Origin: Chloroflexota bacterium
Lineage (GTDB): Bacteria > Chloroflexota > Anaerolineae > Anaerolineales > JACQED01
Length of the DNA: 29,006 bases
Direction: 5' to 3'
Assembly (NCBI GenBank): GCA_016200785.1
Contig: JACQED010000008.1
Location: 1-29,006 of the forward strand
The position numbers were made by a program, and so were the translations under genes. The notes below the pieces were generated by a model. That model was not told the origin of the DNA, did no database searches, and saw only the letters and a list, made by a program, of their open reading frames with translations. Positions 22,367 to 29,006 of the stretch are shown here, piece by piece. Numbering within the stretch: the first letter of the stretch is position 1; every line of letters starts with the position of its first letter.

Positions 22367-23584
22367 ATGCGAACTATCTACTTCGACAAGAACATCCCCA
22401 AAGTCCTCATCACCAAAACCATCCGCCCGATGTGGCAGGGCGTCGTCTGGTCGCCGCTCAGCCCGACGACCGTCGCCGAATTCCCCGAACCGACACTGCC
22501 CGGCCCGCGCTGGATCAAAGTTGAGAACCGCGCCTGCGGCATTTGCGCCACCGATCTGTCGCTGCTCTTCGTCAAAGCCGATCCGGCGATCGCGCCCGCC
22601 GCGCTGCCGGGGCAAAGCCGCTTCTATCTCGGTCACGAAGTCGTGAGCGACGTGGTCGAGGTCGGCGGGGGCGTCACGCGCTTCAAGCCGGGTGACCGCG
22701 TCGTCATGGAAACACGTTTCTTCGGCGCGAACTGCATGTCGCAAGAGATCGATCCGCCGTGCCAGTTCTGCGTCCGCCACGAGTTCGGCCTGTGCGAGAA
22801 CGCCGACGCAAACGTGGGGCCGCGCGGCGTCGGCGGCGGCTGGGGCGACGGGTACACCTGTCACGAAACCGAAGTGTTCAAGGTGCCCGACGACATCACA
22901 GACGATCAGGCGACGTTGATCGAGCCGACGTCGGTCGCCTTTCACGGAGTGATGCGCCGCCCGCCGAAGAACACCGACCACGTGCTCGTCGTCGGGGCGG
23001 GCATCATCGGACTGCTCGCGGTGCAAGCGGTGCGCGCGGTCGCGCCGGAGTGCCACCTGACCGTCGTCGCCAAGTACCCGCATCAGGCCGAGGCCGCGCG
23101 GCGCTTCGGCGCAAACGAGATCATTGGCCGCGAAGCTGGATACCAGGCCGCCGCGCGCATCACCGGCAGTCAATACTTCACCGCCCCGCTCAACAAAGGA
23201 ACGCTGTCCAGCGGCTTCGAAGTCATCTACGATTGCGTCGGCCATCCCGATACGATCGAAGACAGCTTGCGCTGGGCACGCGCCGGCGGCGCGGTGGTGA
23301 TGGTCGGCATCGATCTCTCGCCGATGAAGATCGACCTCAATCCGATCTGGCATCAGGAAGTCGATCTGATCGGCAGTAAAGGCTTCGGCGCGGACGAATG
23401 GCGCGGCGAGCGCAAGCACACGTTCGAGTGGGTGGCGCAGTTGATCCGCGCCGGCAAGTTCCGCGACGACGGACTCATCACGCATCGTTTCCGGCTGAAG
23501 GATTACAAGCAGGCCATCGCCACCTCAACTGCGAAGTCGGCGGCGAAGCCTATCAAAGTGGTGTTTGAATTGTCACGTGGCTAA
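22367..23584 (+). CDS. Zinc-dependent MDR alcohol dehydrogenase
   Basis: A 405-residue medium-chain dehydrogenase. Catalytic zinc ligands are Cys57 in CGICATD, the GHE motif at 89-91 (His90, Glu91) and Glu in IEPTSVAF. A structural zinc set is Cys123/132/135/143 (PCQFCVRHEFGLCEN). The Rossmann motif is VVGAGIIGLLAV, then WARAGGAVVMVGI. It oxidises a secondary or polyol-type alcohol with NAD(P), or acts in reverse. The N-terminal extension (~30 residues) before the catalytic domain and the GWGDGYTCHE insert mark a less common subgroup; the substrate is unknown. It starts 13 bases after the PIN stop. Confidence 0.9.
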   Translation: MRTIYFDKNIPKVLITKTIRPMWQGVVWSPLSPTTVAEFPEPTLPGPRWIKVENRACGICATDLSLLFVKADPAIAPAALPGQSRFYLGHEVVSDVVEVGGGVTRFKPGDRVVMETRFFGANCMSQEIDPPCQFCVRHEFGLCENADANVGPRGVGGGWGDGYTCHETEVFKVPDDITDDQATLIEPTSVAFHGVMRRPPKNTDHVLVVGAGIIGLLAVQAVRAVAPECHLTVVAKYPHQAEAARRFGANEIIGREAGYQAAARITGSQYFTAPLNKGTLSSGFEVIYDCVGHPDTIEDSLRWARAGGAVVMVGIDLSPMKIDLNPIWHQEVDLIGSKGFGADEWRGERKHTFEWVAQLIRAGKFRDDGLITHRFRLKDYKQAIATSTAKSAAKPIKVVFELSRG

Positions 23585-23600
23585 AGTGAGCATTCATCGC

Positions 23601-23951
23601 ATGGAAGACCCAGAGAAGATTACGATTATCGAAGGCCCGACGCCGGAGTTTCAACCGGCTCGCGAGTCGTGGCTTCCCGCGCTGGGCGAGGGGCCGCACC
23701 TCGCGCCGTCGGCCGTTTGCCAATTGCGAACGTTCAACGGCCCGGCGATGATCGAACGCTGCCGCAGAGCCTGGTCGGAAGGCCGCCCGGTGTTCCTCGA
23801 TTATCGCCAGTCCGACGGCTTGCGCCGCGAGGCTCAAGTCATCGCCGCCCGCGCCTCCGAAGTCCCCGAAGGCCACGTGCTCATCCTGTGGGTGCGCGTC
23901 GGCTGGGCTGATCTCCCTGAGGCTGACGAGCCGCCGGACCTCGACGACTGA
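23601..23951 (+). CDS. Small conserved-looking acidic protein of unknown function
   Basis: A 116-residue acidic protein from ATG 23601 (MEDPEKITIIEGPTPEFQ). It has no membrane segment. The middle shows LSAVCQLRTFNGPAM-like alternation and EGRPVFLDYRQSDGLRREAQ, then VLILWVRV, suggesting a small alpha/beta fold. It ends in an acidic tail (EADEPPDLDD). It starts 16 bases after the dehydrogenase and ends six bases before the metallophosphatase-like gene, so they are probably co-transcribed. I assign no function. Confidence 0.7.
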   Translation: MEDPEKITIIEGPTPEFQPARESWLPALGEGPHLAPSAVCQLRTFNGPAMIERCRRAWSEGRPVFLDYRQSDGLRREAQVIAARASEVPEGHVLILWVRVGWADLPEADEPPDLDD

Positions 23952-23957
23952 GCTCCA

Positions 23958-24806
23958 TTGCGTCTCACCATCCTGCACACCAACGACCTGCACGGTCGGC
24001 TCGAGGCACTGCCGCGCCTGGCGACTTTGATTCAACGCGAGCGAGCGCTGGCGCGCGACGAGGGCCGGCGCGTTTTGCTCCTCGACGCCGGCGACTCGTC
24101 TTCAAAGAAAAGCCCGGAGTCGCTGGCCACGCACGGGCGGGCGAACTACGCGTTGCTCAACGCGATGGGCTACCAGGCGGTAACGCTGGGCAACAGCGAC
24201 GTGAAGTGGGGCGCGGCGGCGCTGGACAACCTGATCGCCTCTGCCGCCTTTCCCGTGCTGGCGGCGAACCTGCGAAGCCTCGCCGATGAGACGCGCCTCG
24301 CTGTGCCCGGCCTTCGGACTCACACCCTCGTTGATCTGGGCGGCTGGCCGGCCGGCGTGATCGGCTTGACGGCTTGGATCGGCTACGACCACTCGCAGCA
24401 CAGCTATCGCGCCGTAAACGGCGTGGGCATTTTGCGGGAACTGGTCGATAAGCTGCGGTCGGACGGCGTGCGGACAATCATTTTGCTGTCGCACCTCGGC
24501 TACTCCGCCGATACGCGTTTGGCGACCGTGGTCGGAGGTCTGACCGCAATCGTCGGCGGTCACTCTCATTTGAGTCTCGATCCGCCGGTTGTCGTGAATC
24601 GAGTCGCCATCGCGCAAGCCGGCGAATACGGCGGCCGCCTCGGCCGCCTCGATCTCAGGCTCGACGACGATAATGGTCGTCTAGTCGAAATTACCGGCTG
24701 CCTGATCCCCTCTGGCCCGACCGTGCCTTCCGACGGCACCATCGCGGCGACGCTGGAACTGGTGAGGGAGGAAGTGGAGCGAATTGCAGAGGAGCAAAGG
24801 AAATAA
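23958..24806 (+). CDS. Metallophosphatase-fold protein, 5'-nucleotidase-like, catalytic dyad altered
   Basis: A 282-residue protein with the 5'-nucleotidase metal motifs: HTNDLHG (Asp10, His12), LDAGD (Asp46), GN at 78-79 (Asn79), SHLG and GGHSH near the end. The motif that is GNHEFD in active enzymes reads GNSDVK here, so the catalytic His becomes Ser80 and the partner Asp becomes Lys83. Metal ligands remain, so the protein may bind metal or ligand without the usual catalysis, or use another mechanism. It lacks a signal peptide and the ~250-residue C-terminal substrate domain of periplasmic nucleotidases. The start is TTG at 23958, six bases after the preceding stop; a crotonase follows after 15 bases. 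Confidence 0.85.
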   Translation: MRLTILHTNDLHGRLEALPRLATLIQRERALARDEGRRVLLLDAGDSSSKKSPESLATHGRANYALLNAMGYQAVTLGNSDVKWGAAALDNLIASAAFPVLAANLRSLADETRLAVPGLRTHTLVDLGGWPAGVIGLTAWIGYDHSQHSYRAVNGVGILRELVDKLRSDGVRTIILLSHLGYSADTRLATVVGGLTAIVGGHSHLSLDPPVVVNRVAIAQAGEYGGRLGRLDLRLDDDNGRLVEITGCLIPSGPTVPSDGTIAATLELVREEVERIAEEQRK

Positions 24807-24821
24807 GGGAAAGGTTACTCC

Positions 24822-25607
24822 ATGACCTATAACACCATCCTCGCCGAACTCTCCCAAGGTGTTTTCACTCTTACCCTCAACCGCCCCGACAAACTCAACG
24901 CGCTCAACGACGCGGTGGCGGCGGAAGTTCAGGCTGCGCTCAAATCCGCCGAGCGCGACGAGACAGCGCGTTGCATCGTGCTGACCGGCGCGGGCAAGGG
25001 CTTCTGCGCGGGGCAAGACCTCGACGCATTGCGTAACCGGCCTGACGAGTTGTCGTTCCGCCAGCACCTGCTGAAGACGTATCACCCCATCGCCGCGAAA
25101 TTGCGCTCGATTGAGAAGCCGGTCCTCTGTGCGATCAACGGCGCGGCGGCGGGGGCGGGGCTGGGCCTCGCGCTGGCCTGCGACATTCGCTACGCGGCGG
25201 CGGGCGCAAAGCTCCGCTTTGCCTTCAGCGGCATCGGCCTCGCGCCCGATACCGGCGCGAGTTTCTTCCTGCCGCGACTCATGGGTCTCAGCCGCGCGCT
25301 CGAATTTGCCTACACCAACGATCCCGTCACTGCAGAAGAAGCGTTGACGCTGGGCCTCGTCAACAAAGTCGTGCCCGCTGAAGAACTGCAAGCCGCTGTC
25401 CGCGCGCTTGCTGTCCGACTCGCTCAAGCCCCAACCAAAGCGCTGGGCCTCACCAAGCGCGCGATGAACGCCGCGCTCAATTTCAATATCGATCAGGCTC
25501 TCGACTACGAAGCGCACTTGCAAGAGGTCGCGGGACACACCGAGGATCACCGCGAAGGAGTGGCAGCGTTCTTGGACAAACGGCCGCCGAAGTTCAAAGG
25601 CAAATGA
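24822..25607 (+). CDS. PaaG-like crotonase (epoxyphenylacetyl-CoA isomerase-type)
   Basis: A 261-residue crotonase. TLNRPDKLNALN, GFCAGQDLDALR and GAAAGAGLGLALACDIR build the CoA and oxyanion sites; GGG is replaced by GAG, and the acidic residue sits in LAPDTGASFFLPRLMG. The PDTG motif is typical of PaaG-type isomerases in phenylacetate degradation rather than hydratases. It would isomerise a ring-epoxide or 2,3/3,4-enoyl-CoA. Other paa genes are not nearby, so the pathway is unproven. An AAGGGAAAGG-type site lies seven bases before ATG 24822, and the stop overlaps the next start (ATGA). Confidence 0.85.
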   Translation: MTYNTILAELSQGVFTLTLNRPDKLNALNDAVAAEVQAALKSAERDETARCIVLTGAGKGFCAGQDLDALRNRPDELSFRQHLLKTYHPIAAKLRSIEKPVLCAINGAAAGAGLGLALACDIRYAAAGAKLRFAFSGIGLAPDTGASFFLPRLMGLSRALEFAYTNDPVTAEEALTLGLVNKVVPAEELQAAVRALAVRLAQAPTKALGLTKRAMNAALNFNIDQALDYEAHLQEVAGHTEDHREGVAAFLDKRPPKFKGK

Positions 25608-27574
25608 CACAAGCGCTGCGCGCGCTGGCCCTCCAGCCCTCGGACGCATCGCCGTTGCCGTCCCCACACGGCGCGGCGATTTTGCTCTTGCACCTCGGCG
25701 GCACACTCCTCGTCGCGCGCCTCGCCCATTGGCCGCCCCTCCTCATGATCTCCGCCGTCCTCGGCATGTTGGCGCTCTCGACGGATATCAGCCTCGCTCG
25801 TCACCCGTCACCCGTCACGTTTCACGCGTCACGCCTCACCCCTCTCGCCCTCGCCTACCTCGTCGCCGCCCTGCGCCTGCTCATCGCGTTCACCGTTCGC
25901 GTTCGCGGAGCCGGCATTGGATCACTCCTCGTGCCTCAGCCCTGGGGCGATTGGCTCAATCTTGATTGGGCCTTCGCCTTCGGCGCGATTTGGGCCGTAG
26001 CGATTCGCCTCCCGGCGTTGTGGCGCGGCACGGCGGCGACTCTGGCTTTGTCCGCGCTCGCCTTTGGCTGGAGCGGCTACGTTTATTTCCATAGCGCCCC
26101 CTCCGGCGTTACCGGCTCCGACCCGTATGCCTACGTTCAAATGGGGGTAGACCTCGCCGAACGCGGGACGCTTTTGCACTCGTTCCCGCTCGCTTCAGTC
26201 GCCCGCGATCTCGGATTGCCGATCTATCCGATGATGCACATCGGCTATCGCGTGCCGATCGCGCCGTCGACTCTATCGGCCACGGTCTGGCCTCCCGGCT
26301 TCTCGGTATTGCTGGCCGTCGCGTATCGCGCCTTTGGCGAACGCGGCCTGTATTTGCTCAACCCGATCCTCGGCCTCGCCGCGCTCGGCGCGACTGTGTG
26401 GCTTGCCCTCGTCCTCTTTCGCGATCATCCGAGACGTTGGGCGATCGGCGCGCTGGCCGCCCTGTGGCTGGCCACATCGCTTGAGCAGACCACCCGCCTG
26501 CTCGTGCCGCTGGCCGACATCGCGGGCCAGTTGTTTACGACGATGGTCTTGGCCCTGACCCTCTGGGTTGCTCCCCTCTCCCGTTCGCGCAGTTTACGAA
26601 CGGGACGCGCGGAGGGCGGGCCGGGGTTGAGGGCTTTCCTCTCCGGCCTCACCTTCGGCTGGGCCTACTTCGTCCGCTACACCCAACTCTTGCTCGCCCC
26701 GGCGATTCTCTATCTTGCGTTTGCTGGCATCCCTGACCGCAGGCGCCGCCTCATATTCCTTTTGAGTTTTGGAGTTTGTTCTTTGGTTGTTGCTATTCCT
26801 GACCTCTGGTATGCGCTGTTTCGCATGGAGGCCATCCCGGCGATGGCCGTGCTGATGGCGCGAGAGTTTTTCGCGCCGCGCGAATTCCTGTGGGCACTGC
26901 CGTTCGTCGGCCTCGGCCTCGCCGCGATGTGGCGCGGCTACCGGCGCGAACTGATCGCCTTGTGTTTGGGCTTCGGCCCCCTGATTCTTTTCCATTTGCC
27001 CTATCCGTATTTGCGCTTGCGCGATCTCCTGCCGCTCTTTCCGGCGCTGGCGCTGATCGGGTCGTTGGGCGCAATCGAGGCGATCCGCCGGTTGATGGCG
27101 CGGGGCGTCGGGATGCGGATTGCCGCCGTCGCGTTGATCGTGGCCGCGCCGCTGGCGCGTTGGGAGTCCGCCTGGCCGCTGGCCCGAGGGTTCTTCACTT
27201 TCGGGTTTCTCTTTCCCGAACAGCGCGCCGCTCTCGGTCATCTGGCCGACCTTACGCCTCCCGACGCCGTGATCGCCGCTTCGCTGAACTCCGGCGCGGT
27301 CGAGCTTTATGCGAGGCGCGCGACGGTGCGCCCGGCGAGCTGGAATGAAAGCGAATTCGACTCATTCCTTTCGGCGATGCGCGCGGCCCGGCGCGAAGTC
27401 TATCTGCTCGCCGACGGCGTCGAACTTGAGCCGGCCGTGGCGCGATTGCGGGCCTCCGGGCGATTGACCGAGGTGGCGACTCTGCCCGGCGTCTACTTTC
27501 AGCGCGAGGGCGGGTCGCAAAACATGGATTTGAAATTGTATCGGATTGAGGCTATGATCCAGCCCGCCGAGTGA
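25604..27574 (+). CDS. Polytopic membrane protein, GT-C glycosyltransferase-like
   Basis: A 656-residue integral membrane protein with roughly 10-12 TM segments spread from ~25 to ~540, then a ~110-residue soluble C-terminal domain. The first large loop has SGVTGSDPYAYVQMGVDLAERG, with an Asp in the position and context of GT-C family catalytic loops (family 39/83-like), and YVRYTQLLLAPAIL later is also typical. It would transfer a sugar from a lipid carrier to an outer-face acceptor. Two repeat-derived stretches are kept in-frame: heptamers at 25800-25841 (RHPSPVTFHASRLT) and a GC-rich repeat at 26571-26633. The start overlaps the crotonase stop by four bases, although the functions look unrelated. 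Confidence 0.75.
   Translation: MTQALRALALQPSDASPLPSPHGAAILLLHLGGTLLVARLAHWPPLLMISAVLGMLALSTDISLARHPSPVTFHASRLTPLALAYLVAALRLLIAFTVRVRGAGIGSLLVPQPWGDWLNLDWAFAFGAIWAVAIRLPALWRGTAATLALSALAFGWSGYVYFHSAPSGVTGSDPYAYVQMGVDLAERGTLLHSFPLASVARDLGLPIYPMMHIGYRVPIAPSTLSATVWPPGFSVLLAVAYRAFGERGLYLLNPILGLAALGATVWLALVLFRDHPRRWAIGALAALWLATSLEQTTRLLVPLADIAGQLFTTMVLALTLWVAPLSRSRSLRTGRAEGGPGLRAFLSGLTFGWAYFVRYTQLLLAPAILYLAFAGIPDRRRRLIFLLSFGVCSLVVAIPDLWYALFRMEAIPAMAVLMAREFFAPREFLWALPFVGLGLAAMWRGYRRELIALCLGFGPLILFHLPYPYLRLRDLLPLFPALALIGSLGAIEAIRRLMARGVGMRIAAVALIVAAPLARWESAWPLARGFFTFGFLFPEQRAALGHLADLTPPDAVIAASLNSGAVELYARRATVRPASWNESEFDSFLSAMRAARREVYLLADGVELEPAVARLRASGRLTEVATLPGVYFQREGGSQNMDLKLYRIEAMIQPAE
25800..25841 (+). 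repeat. Six tandem heptamers in-frame in the GT-C-like gene
   Basis: GTCACCC, GTCACCC, GTCACGT, TTCACGC, GTCACGC and CTCACCC follow without gaps: 42 bases, exactly 14 codons. Each keeps a TCAC core. The unit and its frame-keeping length suggest a spread intergenic-type heptamer repeat captured within a coding region, in a loop between hydrophobic segments. Confidence 0.75.
26571..26633. repeat. GC-rich palindromic repeat in-frame in the GT-C-like gene
   Basis: Starting CTCCCCTCTC, it contains the hairpin CCCGTTCG (26580-26587) with CGAACGGG (26597-26604) and ends with GGGCCGGGGTTGAGGGC. It resembles the repeat inside holB (CCCTCTCCC then GAGGG ends). It encodes a Ser/Arg/Gly-rich loop. Confidence 0.6.
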
Positions 27575-27578
27575 GGCA

Positions 27579-28739
27579 ATGATGACAGCGACGACAGTTT
27601 CAACTGAAGCAGCGGCAAGGGCGCCGAGCGCGCCGGCCCCGGCGGCGACGGTTGCCGAAGCGCTCGCGCAGTTCCGGGTATTTCGTTCGAGGCCGCTGGC
27701 GAACGGCTTCGCCGCGCTGCCGTGGGCGATGCTGGGCATCGCCGCGGCCCTTGAAATCGCGCTCGCCCTGTCGGGTCAGCCATTCGACCTGATGTTTGCC
27801 ATCGGAGTATTGGCGGCCGCCCTGTCAATCGGACTCATGGGGACGCTGTTCGCCCAATTCCCGCGCGCCTTGATCGATCTGAGGCATCGAAACCTGCTCC
27901 GCGCGCGAGAGACAGAAGGCGATGCCGCGGCTGAAACGCGACTCGTGACGTTCCTCGCCGAGAGCGAAGCATTGCTCAATCATTCGCTCGGTTTGCTTTT
28001 CGGACTCGCGGGGACGATCGTCGTCGTTGCTGTCTTCTGGCCGTTCGGGGTCGGTGCGCCGAGTGAATGGGCAGAGGCCCTCGCGCGCTATCCCTCCGCC
28101 TGGCTGGGTGTGCTTTTCTATTTGGTCGTCTACTCTCTCGGCTTCGGCGCTGGCTATTTGATCTGGCGGCCCGTCGCGTTGGCGATTCGTCTCGCGAAGT
28201 CGGGCGAAGCCTTCGAGTTTGACCTCTCGCTTGAAAATCCGGATGGCTGTGGCGGATTGAAACCGCTCGGCGACCTCGGCCTCGGGATCGCGCTGATCCT
28301 CGCCGGCCCGGCGATTTTTCTTGGCGGGTGGGCTTTTGCCCTGAGCGCGCACTTCGTTCAACCGCGCGGCCTCGACGGCGGGCGGTTGCCCTTCGCCGGC
28401 CTCGCGGCGTTGTGCGCCGCCCTCGCGCTGGCCGGGTTCTTCTGGCCGCTGTGGGGCGTCAGCCGCGCGATGCGCCGCCGCCGCGCTCAGGTGCGCAATC
28501 AGTTGGATTCGCTTGGCCGACAGATTGATCAGTTGGCGAAGAGCCTGCTCGACAACGCGGAGCGACTCGATCCGGCCGAGGGCCGCGCGCAGGAGGAGAA
28601 ATTGGAATTCCTGCGCCGGGTGTACGCCCGCAATCGCCGCGTCCCGGTTTGGCCGTTCAATGCCGTGACTCTGCTGGAACTGTTGGCTTTGCAACTCGTG
28701 CCGCTCGCCGGAATCATCGCCGTGCTTATCCTGCCGTAA
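27579..28739 (+). CDS. Uncharacterised polytopic membrane protein
   Basis: A 386-residue protein with an Ala/Pro-rich cytoplasmic N-terminus (TEAAARAPSAPAPAAT), TM segments at about 47-66, 71-92, 135-158, 165-190, 238-262 and 270-295, a charged coiled-coil at ~300-350 (RNQLDSLGRQIDQLAKSLLD), and a final TM at ~362-386. I do not recognise a family. It starts five bases after the GT-C-like gene, and two ATGs are in tandem (27579 and 27582). Linkage suggests a joint role at the membrane, possibly envelope assembly, but this is a guess. Confidence 0.72.
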   Translation: MMTATTVSTEAAARAPSAPAPAATVAEALAQFRVFRSRPLANGFAALPWAMLGIAAALEIALALSGQPFDLMFAIGVLAAALSIGLMGTLFAQFPRALIDLRHRNLLRARETEGDAAAETRLVTFLAESEALLNHSLGLLFGLAGTIVVVAVFWPFGVGAPSEWAEALARYPSAWLGVLFYLVVYSLGFGAGYLIWRPVALAIRLAKSGEAFEFDLSLENPDGCGGLKPLGDLGLGIALILAGPAIFLGGWAFALSAHFVQPRGLDGGRLPFAGLAALCAALALAGFFWPLWGVSRAMRRRRAQVRNQLDSLGRQIDQLAKSLLDNAERLDPAEGRAQEEKLEFLRRVYARNRRVPVWPFNAVTLLELLALQLVPLAGIIAVLILP

Positions 28740-28740
28740 C

Positions 28741-29006
28741 ATGGACGAAGCCGCTAAGAAAACCGTACTGCGCTGGTTCACCTACGGTCTGCACGCCGTC
28801 GCCGCCGCGCACGGCAGCGAGATGGCAATGATGACCGCGAACTTCATCACGCAATCCGCCTTCACCCCGCCGCACATCGCCGTGGCAGTGGAAACGGACA
28901 GCAAGACGCATCGCCTGATCGAGGCCGGCGGCGTGTTCGCGGTGAATGTGTTTGCCTCGGATCAGCGCGAACTGGCCGGGCGGCTGGGCAAGAAGTCAAT
29001 CAAGAC
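28741..29006 (+). CDS. Flavin reductase-domain protein, 3' truncated by window edge
   Basis: The ATG at 28741 lies one base after the preceding stop; 88 residues are visible. MDEAAKKTVLRWFTYGLHAV, then MAMMTANFITQSAFTPPHIA, AVETDSKTHRLIEAGGVFAV and NVFASDQRELAG follow the pattern of flavin reductase-like FMN-binding split-barrel proteins (the threonine-rich MMTAN..TQ.S strand and N.F.. strand). It would reduce or bind FMN for a partner monooxygenase or be an independent oxidoreductase. The rest is outside the window. Confidence 0.82.
   Translation, partial: MDEAAKKTVLRWFTYGLHAVAAAHGSEMAMMTANFITQSAFTPPHIAVAVETDSKTHRLIEAGGVFAVNVFASDQRELAGRLGKKSIK

Noticed and set aside
22340..23485. Minus-strand open frame of 381 residues opposite the MDR dehydrogenase
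   Set aside because: The plus strand encodes an intact zinc dehydrogenase; the antisense product is Arg/His-rich with no motifs.
1..29006. CRISPR array, tRNA, rRNA, integrase or transposase
   Set aside because: No spaced direct repeats, cloverleaf signatures, rRNA cores or recombinase motifs were found.

Overview
This is a GC-rich, densely coded bacterial chromosome segment. The gene content suggests a Chloroflexota member (Anaerolineae-like) or a relative: a Uma2-family gene with a coiled-coil tail, several crotonases, tandem DinB-like proteins, and palindromic or heptameric dispersed repeats that in places sit inside reading frames. The lineage is inferred from this mix, not from a marker phylogeny. 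No rRNA, tRNA, CRISPR array, prophage or intact insertion sequence was seen.

Layout. Bases 1-4828 carry plus-strand genes: the 3' end of a GAF histidine kinase, a dispersed palindromic element, a helical protein translationally coupled to a large patatin-like phospholipase, a two-TM protein, and a UPF0173-type metallo-beta-lactamase-fold hydrolase broken by an internal lesion, then a strong terminator. Bases 4850-9741 are on the minus strand: a second orphan GAF histidine kinase, dnaA and holB. The two long gene-free stretches (6095-6598 and 7940-8658) flank dnaA and contain DnaA boxes and an AT-rich patch, so they may form a bipartite origin of replication. From 9809 rightwards nearly everything is on the plus strand: a trans-sulfuration PLP enzyme, EthD, M14 carboxypeptidase and a crotonase/zinc-ribbon fusion in one run; a broken Uma2 gene; a two-gene isoprenoid module (squalene/phytoene synthase-like plus geranylgeranyl-reductase-like); an SDR, an unknown protein and two DinB-like proteins; a solitary minus-strand DNA methyltransferase; then a crotonase, a VapC-like pair, an MDR alcohol dehydrogenase, a small unknown protein, a degenerate 5'-nucleotidase-like protein, a PaaG-like crotonase, a GT-C-like membrane protein, another membrane protein and the start of a flavin reductase.

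How the genes fit together. dnaA, holB and the putative origin form a replication locus. Three crotonases, the SDR, EthD, the MDR dehydrogenase and the flavin reductase point to acyl-CoA or aromatic catabolism, but they are scattered in small operons rather than forming one pathway. The isoprenoid pair probably makes and then reduces a C30/C40 polyprenoid. Several promoters place the -10 box only 6-9 bases before the start codon, suggesting leaderless transcripts.

The most interesting points are the bipartite origin candidate, repeats domesticated in-frame inside holB and the membrane glycosyltransferase-like gene, a 5'-nucleotidase-like protein that keeps its metal ligands but has lost its catalytic His/Asp, the zinc-ribbon crotonase with a missing catalytic Glu, and two genes with the same kind of internal deletion plus frameshift. 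No clearly new multi-gene defence or biosynthetic system could be demonstrated.
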